Of a stretch of 64,000 nucleotides of DNA, positions 25,390-35,410 are shown one piece after another. Made by a program: the position numbers and the translations under genes. How positions within the stretch are numbered: position 1 is the stretch's first letter; each line of letters starts with the position of its first letter. The notes under the pieces are model-generated. The model searched no databases, was not told the DNA's origin, and worked only from the letters and a program-made list of their open reading frames with translations. The stretch spans positions 62,001 to 126,000 of the forward strand of contig WLOQ01000001.1 in the NCBI GenBank assembly GCA_009699245.1, in the 5' to 3' direction. The DNA comes from Actinomycetota bacterium. Its GTDB lineage: Bacteria; Actinomycetota; Thermoleophilia; Solirubrobacterales; Solirubrobacteraceae.

Positions 25390-26864
25390 TCAGCGCCGCA
25401 GGCGTAGCGTGAAGCTCTTGCGAACGGTGTATCCAGACGTCTGGGCGCCCGAGAATGTGGCCTGCACGCGCAGGCCCTTAGATCCGGCCCGGCGCAGTAG
25501 CGCCCTCCCCGCCGTGGTGACGCCCAGCGAGACCGTGACCTTGCCCGCGCGCCTCGGCGCGGCGGTGCCCGAAGCGATGGTGCGGCCGCCGGCCGTGACC
25601 ACAGCCCGCACCGTCCCAGCGCCGCCGAGCCGCCCGACGAGCGTCAGCCTGCCGCCGCGTACGCGCAGCGCCGCACCGGCCGGGGTCGTCACCTGCAGCG
25701 CCGTGGCGCCGACGGTCTTCGCAGTGGTCGCCGCGGTCGATCCGGCGACATTCGTCGCGGTCGCCGTGCACGAGTACCGGCCGCCGGAGCGCGGCGTCAG
25801 CGAAACGCCGGTCGCTTTGGCCACCCGGGTGCCATTGCGCGTCCACGTGTAGGTCACCGTCGCCGGCGCGCGGAAGAGCTTCACCCCCGGCTCGTCGTTC
25901 GCCCAAATCGGCAGGCACTCCAGAACACCAGCGGCCAGGCTGAGCCGCGTGCCGTTGGACTTCGGCCGCTTGAGGATCGTCGGGTAGGCGACGTTCGTGA
26001 CCTTCGCGGTGCCGGTGTCGAGGTACCCGGTCGACGTCGGGTCGGTGAGGCTCACCCAGCCGACTTTGCTCGTGGCGTATTCGCCCCAGTAGAGACGCCC
26101 GCCATCAGGGTCGACGGCGAGGCCGAGCGAGTCAGGGACCCCGGCGGGGAGCAGATCACGGCAGTCCGTGCCGTCGAGATCGGCGGCGACGGGGCGATCG
26201 CCGAGGAAACTCCCGATCACGTAAAGCACGCCACGGGCGCCATCCACGGCCATCCCCTCGCCGTTCCCACCGTTGAAGGTACAGCCGCCGGTGATCTCGA
26301 ACGAGCCGATCCCGCCGGACCCGTCCAGCGCCGCATAGCCGATCTTGAAGCCGCTCGCCCAGTAGACCCGGTTGTGGAGCGGGTCGATCGCGATCTGCTT
26401 GGGAGCATCCGCCCCGACGGGCAGCGACGCGTGTGGGTAGAGCTCGCCCCCGGCGCTGCCGTCGGCCGCGGCCCAGGCGATCGTCGAGCCGTTGGGCCAG
26501 TAGAGCCGTCGTGTCGCAGCGTCGTACGTCAGGTCGTACATGTAGTCGTTGAAGGTCACGCCGGGCGGCGTGAGCGTGGTCGCGCCGGTCCCGTCGAGGC
26601 CCATGGAGAAGAGGCCGCCCGGCCCGCCGTACCTGATGGCGAAGACGCGCGAACCGACGGGGTCGAGAGCGAGCCCCCACGGGCCGTTGAGCGGCGCGCC
26701 GCTGAGGACCGTGCGGCGCCCCCGCTGCCGTCGAGGTTCGCGCGGGAGATCGCGTTGTCGCCGTCGGCCGCCCACCAGATCTGATCGGCAGCGTGGGCGA
26801 CGGGCGCGGCGGTCAGCGCGAGCGCGCCGACGCAGAGCATGAGGGTGAGTCGCGGGAGGCGCAT
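25390..26864 (-). pseudogene. Secreted NHL/LDL-receptor-like repeat protein with a one-base frameshift
   Basis: A signal peptide (MRLPRLTLMLCVGALALTA, start 26864) and the first mature residues (DQIWWAADGDNAISRANLDG) lie in one frame. The rest of the protein, with YWTD-like blades (LDPVGSRVFAIRYGG, DPLHNRVYWASG, DPDGGRLYWGEY) and an Ig-like C-terminal half, lies in another. The frames meet at a run of five Cs on the plus strand (26719-26723); six Cs would restore one reading frame of about 490 residues. A homopolymer sequencing error is the simplest explanation. If intact, the protein would be extracellular with a propeller and Ig-like module. Confidence 0.75.
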
Positions 26865-26908
26865 ATGCCAGACGTTCTCACATCGCGGCGGTCCGGCGGG
26901 CCGGACCC

Positions 26909-28900
26909 TCAGCCGAGCAGCTCGCGCACGCGCTCCGTTACTGCGACGGGCGTGATCCCCAGGCGCTCGAGCACCTCGCCGCCGGGCGCGGATGCGCCGA
27001 AGCGGTCGATCGCGACGACCGCGTCCACCCAGCGCTCCCACCCCATCGAGATCCCCGCCTCGACGGCGACCGAGACGAGCCCGGGCGGGATCGTCGCCTC
27101 CTGATAGGCGGCGTCCTGCGCAGCGAAGAGCTCCCAGCTGGGCATCGAGACGACGCGCGCGGCGATCCCGTCGGCCGCGAGCAGGTCCGCGGCGGCCAGC
27201 GCGACCTGCACCTCCGCGCCGGAGCCGACGACGGTGGCGCGGGCGTCCTGCGCGTCGCGCAGGACGTAGGCACCACGCGCGAGGCCCGACGCGGGAGCGA
27301 GGCCGTCGCTGCTGAGCGCGAGCACCGGGAGGTTCTGACGGCTGAGCGCCAGCGCCACCGGGCCCTGTGCCTCTTCGAGCGTGACGCGCCAGGCCTCGGC
27401 CGTCTCGCCCGGGTCCGCGGGGCGGATCACCGTCAGGCCGGGGATCGCGCGCAGCGCCGCGAGATGCTCGACCGGCTGGTGCGTCGGGCCGTCCTCGCCC
27501 AGCGCGACCGAGTCGTGCGTGAAGACCCACGCCACCGGCAGCTGCATCAGCGCCGAGAGGCGGATCGCGCCGCGCATGTAGTCGGCGAACTGGAGGAAGG
27601 TCGAGCCGTAGGGGCGCACGATGCCGCCGTGCGCGGCCATGCCGTTCACCGCGGCGCCCATCGCATGCTCGCGCACCCCGAAGGAGACGTTGCGGCCGGC
27701 CTGAGACCTGGAGAATCGCTCGCTCTCCCCACCGGGGAAGACGGTGTTCGTCGAGGAGCTGAGGTCGGCTGCGCCGCCGACCATCGTCGGCGTGAACGGC
27801 GCGAAGGCCGCCATCGACTCCTTGCCCGCCACGCGCGTCGCGAGCGCGTCCGCACTCCACTGCGGCGGGAGCGCGCCATCGAGGCCCGGCTGCGGGCGTC
27901 CGGCCCACGCGTTGTCCCAGACCTCCGCGCGCTGCGGATCGGCGGCGCGCCAGGCGGCCTCGCGCGCCGACCATTCCGCCTGCAGGGCGGCGCCGCGGGC
28001 GCGCTGGTCCATGTGCTCGGCGACATCGGCGGGGACGTCGAACGAGAGGTCCGGATCGAGGCCCATCGCCTCCTTCGTCGCGCGGACCTCGTCGGCCCCC
28101 AGCGGCGAGCCGTGGGCCTTCGAGCTGCCCTGCTTGTTCGGCGACGGGTACCCGATGATCGAGCGCACGCGGATCAGCGAGGGACGGTCCTGCTCGCGCA
28201 CCGCGCGATCGATCGCCTGCTCGAGCGCCGCGAGATCGTTCACGTCTGCGACGTGGTCCACGTGCCAGCCGTAGGCCTCAAAGCGCATTGCGACGTCGTC
28301 GCTGAAGGAGAGGCTCGTCGGGCCGTCGAGCGAGATGTCGTTGTCGTCGTAGAGGTAGACGAGCCGCCCGAGCCCGAGATGGCCGGCGAGCGATGCGGCC
28401 TCCGAGGCCACGCCCTCCATCAGGTCGCCATCGGAGACGATCGCGTAGATGTGGTGATCCTGCACCTCGCTGCCGAAGCGCTCGCGCAGGAAGCGCTCGG
28501 CCATCGCCATGCCGACGCCGTTCGCGAAGCCCTGGCCGAGCGGGCCGGTGGTGACCTCGATGCCGGGCGTGACGTGGTGGTGATCGAGCTCCGGGTGGCC
28601 GGGGGTGCGCGAGCCCCACTGGCGGAAGGCCTGCAGCTCGCTGAGCGGGAGGTCGTAGCCGCTGAGGTGCAGGAGGACGTACTGGAGCGCCGAGCCGTGG
28701 CCCGCGCTGAGGATGAAGCGGTCGCGATCCTTCCATCCGGGATCGGCCGGGTTGTGGCGCATCACCCGCTGGTAGAGCAGGTAGGCGGCCGGCGCCATGC
28801 CAAGCGGCAGACCCGGGTGCCCGGAGTTGGCCGCCTCGACCATGTCCATCGAGAGCGCGCGGATGACGTTGATGGAGCGCTGGGCGATGTCATCACTCAT
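26909..28900 (-). CDS. tkt: Transketolase
   Basis: The protein has 663 residues and is full length. It moves two-carbon ketol units in the pentose phosphate pathway using thiamine diphosphate. [18 protein letters not shown] is the N-terminal substrate/cofactor segment, [14 protein letters not shown] the thiamine diphosphate GDG motif, [10 protein letters not shown] holds a catalytic His region, and GVREHAMGA carries the catalytic Glu. It is flanked by a secreted protein gene and an SDR, with no other pentose-phosphate genes visible. The ATG at 28900 gives the normal N-terminus. Confidence 0.97.
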   Translation of the reverse strand: MSDDIAQRSINVIRALSMDMVEAANSGHPGLPLGMAPAAYLLYQRVMRHNPADPGWKDRDRFILSAGHGSALQYVLLHLSGYDLPLSELQAFRQWGSRTPGHPELDHHHVTPGIEVTTGPLGQGFANGVGMAMAERFLRERFGSEVQDHHIYAIVSDGDLMEGVASEAASLAGHLGLGRLVYLYDDNDISLDGPTSLSFSDDVAMRFEAYGWHVDHVADVNDLAALEQAIDRAVREQDRPSLIRVRSIIGYPSPNKQGSSKAHGSPLGADEVRATKEAMGLDPDLSFDVPADVAEHMDQRARGAALQAEWSAREAAWRAADPQRAEVWDNAWAGRPQPGLDGALPPQWSADALATRVAGKESMAAFAPFTPTMVGGAADLSSSTNTVFPGGESERFSRSQAGRNVSFGVREHAMGAAVNGMAAHGGIVRPYGSTFLQFADYMRGAIRLSALMQLPVAWVFTHDSVALGEDGPTHQPVEHLAALRAIPGLTVIRPADPGETAEAWRVTLEEAQGPVALALSRQNLPVLALSSDGLAPASGLARGAYVLRDAQDARATVVGSGAEVQVALAAADLLAADGIAARVVSMPSWELFAAQDAAYQEATIPPGLVSVAVEAGISMGWERWVDAVVAIDRFGASAPGGEVLERLGITPVAVTERVRELLG

Positions 28901-28942
28901 GGGCGCTGATGCTACGCGCCGTGGGCCCGGAGGGACGCCCGG

Positions 28943-29845
28943 TCAGTCGGGGTCGCCGGGCTCGAGCTCCTGCAGCCGGGCGGCGGCGAGCTCCGTGCCG
29001 GTCGACTGCGAGGCGCGCAGCTCGTATGCGGCACGCGCAGAGTCATCGACCTGCGAGAGGACCTTGTCCGCCTTCACGGCGCGGATGATCGCCTCGCGGC
29101 CACGGCGCGGGAGCACGGCGGCGATCTGGTTCAGCGGGCCCGCGATCCGCGGGACGTAGACGTCGAAGCGCGGCGACTTCAGCGCGCTGATGATCTCGTC
29201 AGCCACATCCTCCGGCGTCGCGTGCTTGATGCCGCGCGTCTGCTGGAGCCCGGAGCCGAGCTCGGTCTTGACCACGACCGGCATGACGCAGGAGATCTCG
29301 ACGTCCGTGCCGCGCGTCTCCCAGCGCAGCGCCTCGCTCATCCCGACGACGTAGTGCTTCGTCCCGCAGTAGGTGGCGCCCCCGGGGTACCCGCCCTTTC
29401 CGGCGGAAGAGGCGATGTTGACGATGTGTCCGCGACCGCGCTCGAGCATCTTGGGCAGCGTGAGCATGCAGCCGTAGTGGACGCCGTAGATGTTGATGTC
29501 GATCATCCGGCGCGTCGTGGCGAGCGGCTCGTCGACGAACGCCCCGAGCTGCATGATCCCGGCGTTGTTGATCATGATGTCGACGGGGCCGAGCTGCTCC
29601 TCGGCGGCCGCGATGAACGTCTCGAACGAGTCGGGATCCGTGACATCGAGCGGCAGGGCGATCGCGCCGGAGCCGAGCTCCTCGACGGCCTTCTCGGCAG
29701 CCGCGAGGTCGAGGTCGCCGATCGCGACGCGCACGCCTTCACGCACGAGCGCCCGGGCGGTCGCCAGCCCGATGCCGCGGCCACCGCCGGTGATCGCGGC
29801 GGCCTGCCCCACGATGATGCGCTGCTGCTTGGCCAACCGGGTCAC
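28943..29845 (-). CDS. Short-chain dehydrogenase/reductase
   Basis: The protein has 300 residues. The NAD(P)-binding motif is ITGGGRGIG, the NNAG motif is IMINNAGIMQ, and the catalytic set includes Ser in NIASSAGKG and YCGTK (YxxxK). The C-terminal extension of about 50 residues is longer than in simple SDRs and resembles SDRs with a PRIAGP-type tail. The substrate is unknown. The start is GTG at 29845 overlapping the stop of the secreted protein gene upstream (GTGA). Confidence 0.88.
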   Translation of the reverse strand: MTRLAKQQRIIVGQAAAITGGGRGIGLATARALVREGVRVAIGDLDLAAAEKAVEELGSGAIALPLDVTDPDSFETFIAAAEEQLGPVDIMINNAGIMQLGAFVDEPLATTRRMIDINIYGVHYGCMLTLPKMLERGRGHIVNIASSAGKGGYPGGATYCGTKHYVVGMSEALRWETRGTDVEISCVMPVVVKTELGSGLQQTRGIKHATPEDVADEIISALKSPRFDVYVPRIAGPLNQIAAVLPRRGREAIIRAVKADKVLSQVDDSARAAYELRASQSTGTELAAARLQELEPGDPD

Positions 29846-31500
29846 CCCACCTTGATCGGGATCGTCACGCTACCGATGCCGCCAGCGGACGTCGTGGGGC
29901 GGATCACGAGGGTCGCCGAGAACGCGCGCCGCTGTGCCTTGACGCGCTTGGCCGCGCCCCTCAGAACCTTGAGCGGCAGCGTCGAACCCTTCGCCGTGCC
30001 GCAGGTCGCCCGGCCGGAGCCGATCGTGAGGGTCGCGCCCTTGGCCTTCAGGCCGAGGCGCCTCGCCGTCGCACGACTCACGGTGAGCGACACCAGCACC
30101 GGCGCCTTGACAGCACAGGCGACCGGGATCGTGAGGCCGCGCAGGAGCTTCGTGCGCCGCAGCTTCGCACCCGATCTGACCCCGAGCGCCATCCCCTTCG
30201 GGCAACCGTTGAGGAAGCCGACGGCGCTGACCGTCGGGCAGCGGTCCGCCGTGTCCGATGCCCCGTCCTTGTCCGCGTCCGCGGCGGGCGGTGGGAGACA
30301 CCCGTTCGCCGTCGTGCCCTTGACCGCCGGGCATGCGTCGCTGAGGTCGACGACGCCGTCCCCGTCGGTGTCCGGCCCGGCCAGTGTGCGGAAGTCCTGG
30401 GCGCCGGTGACCGCTCCGCTGCCGTCGGTCGGCGTGAAGGTCCAGGTGATGCGCATCGGCTTGTCCAGCTCGCCGGGCTGGTCGAACGCGATCGGCGCCC
30501 AGCCGCCGAGCGGGCCCTTGGCGACGTCTGGGATGTTCACGATCCGCAGGACCTGATCGAGCTGGGTCGTGACGTTCTTCCCCCAGCCCTGGCTCTCGAA
30601 GAGCGCGCACGACGCCGCGAGGTATCCAGGCTGCGAGGGCGTGAGGTCACGGCGGGTGACGACGGGGCAGAGCGTCCCCGTCTTCCCTGCCGGCCACAGG
30701 TTCATGAAGAACTCAGCGCGACTCTCGGTCCCGGGCGTGACCCCGGCGCCGGTCTTCCAGAACGGAACCGCGCCAGGGCGCTGGAAGAAGATCTGCGGTC
30801 CGGCGGCGGCCACGGACGGAAGGACGGCGGTGTACGCGCGGCTGAGCCCCGGGTTCGCGTAGACGCCCGTCGCGTCGGTGAGCCAGTAGAAGCCGTCAGG
30901 CGGGGAGGACGTGATGCCGATCTTGGCCTGGGTGGTCTTGACCGGCACGAAGATCTTGAAGAGCTGCCCGCTGGCGATGACGCGACCGCCGAAGGAGAGC
31001 GCGCCCTGGTGATTCATCGAGGGGGAGGCTGACCGCACGCAGTACGGCCCAGAGCCGACCCCGGCGAGGGACCAACTCTGGTTCGTGACGTTCTCCCACC
31101 CGCCGGAGCGCGGAAGCCCCCAGCACTGGATCTGACGCGAGCTGTCCACCGTCGTGTTGGCCGGGAGGATGAGGTCGGTCATGATCAACGACGACCCGGG
31201 GCCGCACGGATTGCCCGGGACGCTGATCGTGAAGACCGTCCAGTACGGGGAGTTCTCGGTGGGCGGCGCCCCATTCGGCGCGCCGCCGAACCCTGCGTAC
31301 CCCTGAACCATGATCTCCGTGTAGGAGCTGCCCAGGATCGCCGTCGAGCAGTTGAGGCCGGGCTGCGAGAAGAGCTCACCGCTGAACCACTTGCCCTGCG
31401 TCCCCGAGATCGTCTCCTCCGGGGTGGCGGCGAGCGCCGACACCGGCGCAACCGCCATCACGCAGGTGAGGAGCAGGAGCAGGCGACGGAGCGTGGTCAC
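29842..31500 (-). CDS. Secreted protein with TSP3-type calcium repeats, unknown function
   Basis: The protein has 552 residues. A signal peptide (LLLLLTCVMAVAPVSALA) is followed by a large extracellular region with several cysteines, then two TSP3-like acidic repeats (DTDGDGVVDLSDACP and DADKDGASDTADRCP) and a C-terminal domain of Ala/Gly/Arg/Lys-rich strands. The last domain resembles the C-terminal domains of other secreted proteins in this window. The start is GTG at 31500. It is probably a surface-exposed protein binding calcium; any enzymatic role is not apparent. Confidence 0.75.
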   Translation of the reverse strand: MTTLRRLLLLLTCVMAVAPVSALAATPEETISGTQGKWFSGELFSQPGLNCSTAILGSSYTEIMVQGYAGFGGAPNGAPPTENSPYWTVFTISVPGNPCGPGSSLIMTDLILPANTTVDSSRQIQCWGLPRSGGWENVTNQSWSLAGVGSGPYCVRSASPSMNHQGALSFGGRVIASGQLFKIFVPVKTTQAKIGITSSPPDGFYWLTDATGVYANPGLSRAYTAVLPSVAAAGPQIFFQRPGAVPFWKTGAGVTPGTESRAEFFMNLWPAGKTGTLCPVVTRRDLTPSQPGYLAASCALFESQGWGKNVTTQLDQVLRIVNIPDVAKGPLGGWAPIAFDQPGELDKPMRITWTFTPTDGSGAVTGAQDFRTLAGPDTDGDGVVDLSDACPAVKGTTANGCLPPPAADADKDGASDTADRCPTVSAVGFLNGCPKGMALGVRSGAKLRRTKLLRGLTIPVACAVKAPVLVSLTVSRATARRLGLKAKGATLTIGSGRATCGTAKGSTLPLKVLRGAAKRVKAQRRAFSATLVIRPTTSAGGIGSVTIPIKVG

Positions 31501-31579
31501 GGGGATCCCTTCGGGACACTACGGGGGGCGTCCGGGGCTACTCCGAGGGCGCCGGACCCGCAATCGCCTCCGGGTGGGC

Positions 31580-32173
31580 TCAGCCGGGCGGCGCGTCGCG
31601 CCAGGCGGGCCCGTCGCGGTGGACGTCCTCGCCGCCGAGCACCATCCGCACCGAGCGTCGCAGCACCTCGAGGTCGAGCTTCCACGAGCGATGCTCGATG
31701 TACCAGAGGTCGAGCTCGATGCGCTCATCCCACGGGAGCGCGGCGCGGCCGTTGACCTGCGCCCAGCCGGTGATTCCGGGGCGCACCGCCAGCCGGCCAC
31801 GCTGGCGCTCGGTGTAGCGCGCGACCTGCTCGGGCACCGTCGGCCGCGGACCGATGATCGCCATCTCGCCGCGCAGGACGTTGACGAGATTCGGCAGCTC
31901 GTCGATCGACGTGCGTCGCAGCAGCCGCCCGACCCGCGTGATGCGCGCATCGCCGGCGACGATCGCCAGGCCCGCGCCCTGATGCTCGGCGCCCGCGACC
32001 ATGGTGCGCAGCTTGAGGACGTCGAACTCGCGGCCGCTGTGCCCGACGCGGCGCTGGCGGTAGAAGGCGCCGCCGCGCGACTCGAGAACGACGGCGAGCG
32101 CGGTGAGCGCGATCACCGGCGCGGCGACGACGAGCGCCGCGAGCGCGACGACGACGTCGACCGCGCGGCGCAT
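31580..32173 (-). CDS. Initiating sugar phosphotransferase (PglC/WbaP catalytic-domain type)
   Basis: The protein has 197 residues, the short monotopic form. An N-terminal membrane helix (VDVVVALAALVVAAPVIALTA) is followed by YRQRRVGHSGREFDVLKLRTM, then RRTSIDELPNLVNVLRGEM (with the catalytic DE pair) and the IGPRPTVPEQVARY and RPGITGWAQVNGR motifs. It transfers a sugar 1-phosphate from a UDP-sugar to undecaprenyl phosphate on the cytosolic face, which starts glycan assembly. The start overlaps the stop of the upstream glycosyltransferase by one base (TGATG). Confidence 0.93.
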   Translation of the reverse strand: MRRAVDVVVALAALVVAAPVIALTALAVVLESRGGAFYRQRRVGHSGREFDVLKLRTMVAGAEHQGAGLAIVAGDARITRVGRLLRRTSIDELPNLVNVLRGEMAIIGPRPTVPEQVARYTERQRGRLAVRPGITGWAQVNGRAALPWDERIELDLWYIEHRSWKLDLEVLRRSVRMVLGGEDVHRDGPAWRDAPPG

Positions 32174-33321
32174 CAGCGCGTGCCCTCGGGCGGCGCCCAC
32201 CCGGCGGGCGTCCCGTGGCGCAGGTGATCCCACAGGCCGGCGACGATCGCCGCGTTCGTCAGCACGTAGTAGCGGGCGACGAGCAGCGGCCTGGGGGCGC
32301 CCTGCGCGCCGCCGGCGACGGCGGCCGCGAGCAGCCCCAGCTGCTTGGCGAGCGCGCGACGGTAGTGGCCGCCCTCGGCGGCCAGCGAGAGGCTCGCGGC
32401 GAGCAGCGTGAGGTGCGCGAGCGGAGCGCCGTAGCGCAGCGCGCGGTGGCCGAGGACCATCGCCGCGTAGGCGGGCGGATAGCCGCGCGGGTCGAGCAGC
32501 CCGCCGCGCAGGACGATCGGCCAGGCGTGGCTCATCATCCGGCGCTTGCGCCGCCACTCACCCTCGACGCTGGGGACCATCCGCTCGGACGCGCGCGCCT
32601 GCGGCTCGTAGACGGCGCGGCGGCCGCCCTTGACGATCGTGAACGGGAACGAGAGGTCGTGGCCCATGACGGGATCGACCTCGACGTAGGCCTCGCGGCG
32701 CACGGCGTAGATCGCACCGTTGCCGCCGGTGACCGACCAGCGACGCGACTCCAGCTCGCGCAGCCACATCTCATAGCGCCAGTAGAGGCCCTCCTGATTC
32801 GTCGCGCCGTCCGCGGCGGTGAACCGCACCTGCCCGCAGACGTACCCGACGTCGTCCTGCGCGAGGCGGGCGACGAGGTCGCGCAGGGCGCCCGGCTCCC
32901 AGGACGAGTTGGCGTCGGAGAAGGCGATGACCGTCGACGACGGACGCGCGGCGCGCACGGCCGCGTCCTGCGCACGGACCTTTCCGCCCCACGGGAGTTC
33001 GAGCACCTGGTCGGCGCCCGCGGCGCGTGCGCGCTCGGGCGTCGCATCCGGCGAGCCATCGCAGGCGACGATCACCTCGAGCCGGTCGGCCGGCCAGTCG
33101 AGCGCGCGGGCGTTCGCGACCTTGTCCGCGATCACGCCCTCCTCGCGGTGCGCCGCGATCACGAGCGTCACGTGCGGCTCGCCGCCCGGGACGACGGGCT
33201 CGGGATCCGGGTCGCGGCGCGGGCGCAGGCGATCGGCCGCGGCGAGCGCCAGCGGATAGCCGATCTGGGCCGCCACGACAACGGCGGCCGATCCCCAGAA
33301 GATGGCCTTGCGCGCGCGCAT
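32173..33321 (-). CDS. Membrane-associated family 2 glycosyltransferase
   Basis: The protein has 382 residues. An N-terminal membrane helix is followed by VTLVIAAHREEGVIADKVANA, VIVACDGSPD and AFSDANSSWEPGAL (DxN instead of DxD). TGGNGAIYAVRREAYVEVDP and DLSFPFTI form the acceptor region, and a hydrophobic C-terminal region follows. The ERM then EWRRKRRMMSHAW part fits processive or membrane GT2 enzymes. The ATG at 33321 was chosen because upstream residues are low-complexity Arg. It is coupled to the initiating phosphotransferase. Confidence 0.85.
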   Translation of the reverse strand: MRARKAIFWGSAAVVVAAQIGYPLALAAADRLRPRRDPDPEPVVPGGEPHVTLVIAAHREEGVIADKVANARALDWPADRLEVIVACDGSPDATPERARAAGADQVLELPWGGKVRAQDAAVRAARPSSTVIAFSDANSSWEPGALRDLVARLAQDDVGYVCGQVRFTAADGATNQEGLYWRYEMWLRELESRRWSVTGGNGAIYAVRREAYVEVDPVMGHDLSFPFTIVKGGRRAVYEPQARASERMVPSVEGEWRRKRRMMSHAWPIVLRGGLLDPRGYPPAYAAMVLGHRALRYGAPLAHLTLLAASLSLAAEGGHYRRALAKQLGLLAAAVAGGAQGAPRPLLVARYYVLTNAAIVAGLWDHLRHGTPAGWAPPEGTR

Positions 33322-33334
33322 CCGGCCGCCGAGT

Positions 33335-34438
33335 CTAGGCAGCGCCGCCGGTGAGCCTGCCGTACAGCTCGAGGTGCGCGCGGGCGATCGGGCCCCAGCC
33401 GTAGCGCTCGCGGGCCGTCTGCGCCGCGGCCTGCGCGAGCGCGGCGCGCGCCGCGGGATCGGCGAGAAGCTCCGCAAGCTCTGCATGGAGCGCCGCCGGA
33501 TCGCCGCCCGGGACGAGCCGCGCGGCGCCGTCGCGCGCGACCTCCGGGAAGCCGCCGACGGCCGAGAGGATCAGCGGGCGTCCGAAGGCCAGCGCGGTGA
33601 AGAGCACGCCGGACTGGTCGATCTCCCGGTACGGGAGCACCACGATGTCCGCGCGCTCGAAGAGCGCCGCGATCTCACGGTCGGGGACGAACCGCTCGAT
33701 GAAGCGCACACCCTCCGGGGCGGCGGCGCGCAGCGGGGCGGTGTCCATGCGCGGCATCCCGACGATCCACAGCTCGGCGTCGTCGATCCCGCGCCAGGCC
33801 TCGAGCAGGACGTCGATCCCCTTGTACGGACGCAGCAGGCCGAAGCAGAGGACGACCGGGCGCTCGACGGCCGCGAGCTCGGGCGGCAGCGGCGCAGCGC
33901 CCGGGACGTCGAGCAGGTGCGTGAACGCGCCGTGCGGGATCACCGTCACCCGCGCCGGGTCGAGGCCGAGATCGTCGGTGAGGCGCGCGCGCCCATGCTC
34001 GGAGTGCACGACCACGTGGTCGACGCGCTCGTAGAGCCGGCGCTGCGCGTCGCGTCGCCGGCGGCCCGCCTCCCGCGGGAGCACGTCGTGCGCGGTGAGG
34101 ACGAGTGGGCGCCCGGTGGGCAACAGATGGACGTCGGCCTGCTGGACCGCGAGCCACTGGAAGTGGATGACGTCCGCCTCACGCGCGGCGCGGCGGTAGG
34201 CGACCATGTCCGGGATGTGCTGAAGCGCGCGCGCCGCCTGGCGCGCGCGCCCGGGGCGCTGCGGGCCGTGACGGTAGAAGCGCTCGTCGACGGTGTAGGT
34301 CCCGTCGCGCGGCACATCCGCGTAGCCGAAGCGGCTCGTCACGAGGGTCGTGTCCGCGCCCGCCGCGGCCAACGCGGCGCACAGCGCGTGGTCGTACGGA
34401 GGCGTGTAGGCCGGGGGGTCGACGACGTGGACGCGCAC
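33335..34438 (-). CDS. Family 4 glycosyltransferase (GT-B)
   Basis: The protein has about 367 residues. The N-terminal VHVVDPPAYTPPYDHALCAAL is a GT-B acceptor-domain start. The C-terminal donor domain has LCFGLLRPYKGIDVLLEAW and the E-x7-E region around REIDQSGVLFTALAFGRP. It would use a nucleotide sugar with retention. GTG at 34438 was chosen because it gives a typical GT4 start and avoids running across the divergent gene at 34461; ATGs at 34480 and 34471 are alternatives. It heads a three-gene unit ending in the initiating phosphotransferase. Confidence 0.87.
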   Translation of the reverse strand: MRVHVVDPPAYTPPYDHALCAALAAAGADTTLVTSRFGYADVPRDGTYTVDERFYRHGPQRPGRARQAARALQHIPDMVAYRRAAREADVIHFQWLAVQQADVHLLPTGRPLVLTAHDVLPREAGRRRRDAQRRLYERVDHVVVHSEHGRARLTDDLGLDPARVTVIPHGAFTHLLDVPGAAPLPPELAAVERPVVLCFGLLRPYKGIDVLLEAWRGIDDAELWIVGMPRMDTAPLRAAAPEGVRFIERFVPDREIAALFERADIVVLPYREIDQSGVLFTALAFGRPLILSAVGGFPEVARDGAARLVPGGDPAALHAELAELLADPAARAALAQAAAQTARERYGWGPIARAHLELYGRLTGGAA

Positions 34439-34460
34439 CGACCAGGGAAGATAGGCGGAC

Positions 34461-35399
34461 GTGCCGGACATCGAGGTCACCTACTGCGTCGTGAACACCC
34501 AGCAGCGCGAGCTCCTCGTGCGGTGTCTGGACACGCTCGCGCGCGAGCGGGCCGAGCTGCCGTTCGCCACCGAGGTGCTGGTGCTCGACAACGCCTCGAC
34601 CGACGGATCGGCCGGTGCGGCGCGGCGCCACGCGACCGTCGACGACCTTGTGACGCGCGACCGGCGCATGAGCAAGCCGGCGAACGACAACGAGCTCCTC
34701 CAGCGCGCCCGCGGCCGCTACGCCCTGCTGCTCAACGAGGACTCCGAGCTGCTCCCCGGCGCGACGCTGGCGCTGCATGGCGCCCTTGAGGCCGACCCGG
34801 ACGCCGGCGCGGCGGGGGCGCGCCTGCTGCGGCCCGACCGCCGTCCGCAGCCGAGCGCGTGGCGCTTCCCCGGACCGGGCAGCGCCCTCGCCGCCGCGCT
34901 CAACCTCCATCGCCGGCTCGTCGTCCAGAGCCGGGGCGAGGAGACGCGGCGCGTGCACTGGGCGCAGAGCGCGGCGCTGCTCGTCCGCGTCGAACACGCC
35001 CGCGAGATCGGCTGGCTCGACACGCAGTTCTTCGTCTACTCCGACGAGGTCGACTTCTGCAAGCGCCTCGCGGACGCGGGCCACCACACGCTCTACGTGC
35101 CCGGCGCACAGGCGATCCACCACGAGCAGCTCTCCACCGGCACGGTCCCGGAGCGGCGCATCGTCGAGCTCTCACGCAATCGCGACCGCTACATGCGCAA
35201 GCACCACAGCGCGCTGAGCGCCGCCATCGTGCGCTGGCTCACCGCGTGGACCTACGCCGTACGGGCGCTCTTCGCGACCGTCGTGCCCGGGCATGACGCC
35301 GCGCGCTACCGCCGCCACGTGCGCGCGACACTGCGCCCGGACGAGGGCGAGGGCCTGCGCGAGGCCGCGGCCGACTTCAACCTCGGTCCGCGGCTCTAG
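34461..35399 (+). CDS. Family 2 glycosyltransferase, rhamnosyltransferase-like
   Basis: The protein has 312 residues. VTYCVVNTQQRELLVRCLDTL and VLVLDNASTDGSAG open the fold, LLLNEDSELLPGATLAL replaces the DxD as in many rhamnosyl- and galactofuranosyltransferases, and FFVYSDEVDFCKRL is the acceptor segment. A C-terminal helix with Trp (IVRWLTAWTYAVRALFA) may bind the membrane. It starts with GTG at 34461, only 22 bases from the proposed start of the divergent GT4, leaving little room for separate promoters. Confidence 0.88.
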   Translation: MPDIEVTYCVVNTQQRELLVRCLDTLARERAELPFATEVLVLDNASTDGSAGAARRHATVDDLVTRDRRMSKPANDNELLQRARGRYALLLNEDSELLPGATLALHGALEADPDAGAAGARLLRPDRRPQPSAWRFPGPGSALAAALNLHRRLVVQSRGEETRRVHWAQSAALLVRVEHAREIGWLDTQFFVYSDEVDFCKRLADAGHHTLYVPGAQAIHHEQLSTGTVPERRIVELSRNRDRYMRKHHSALSAAIVRWLTAWTYAVRALFATVVPGHDAARYRRHVRATLRPDEGEGLREAAADFNLGPRL

Positions 35400-35410
35400 C
35401 CGCGAGCGCG

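Noticed and set aside
27464-28909. Long open frame antisense to transketolase (plus strand)
   Set aside because: It reads as Arg/Ala/Gly-rich low-complexity protein with no family motif and lies opposite a certain gene; such frames are common in GC-rich DNA.
34438-34480. Longer start of the GT4 gene (ATG at 34480 or 34471)
   Set aside because: The added residues are unlike GT4 starts and would overlap the divergent gene that begins at 34461.
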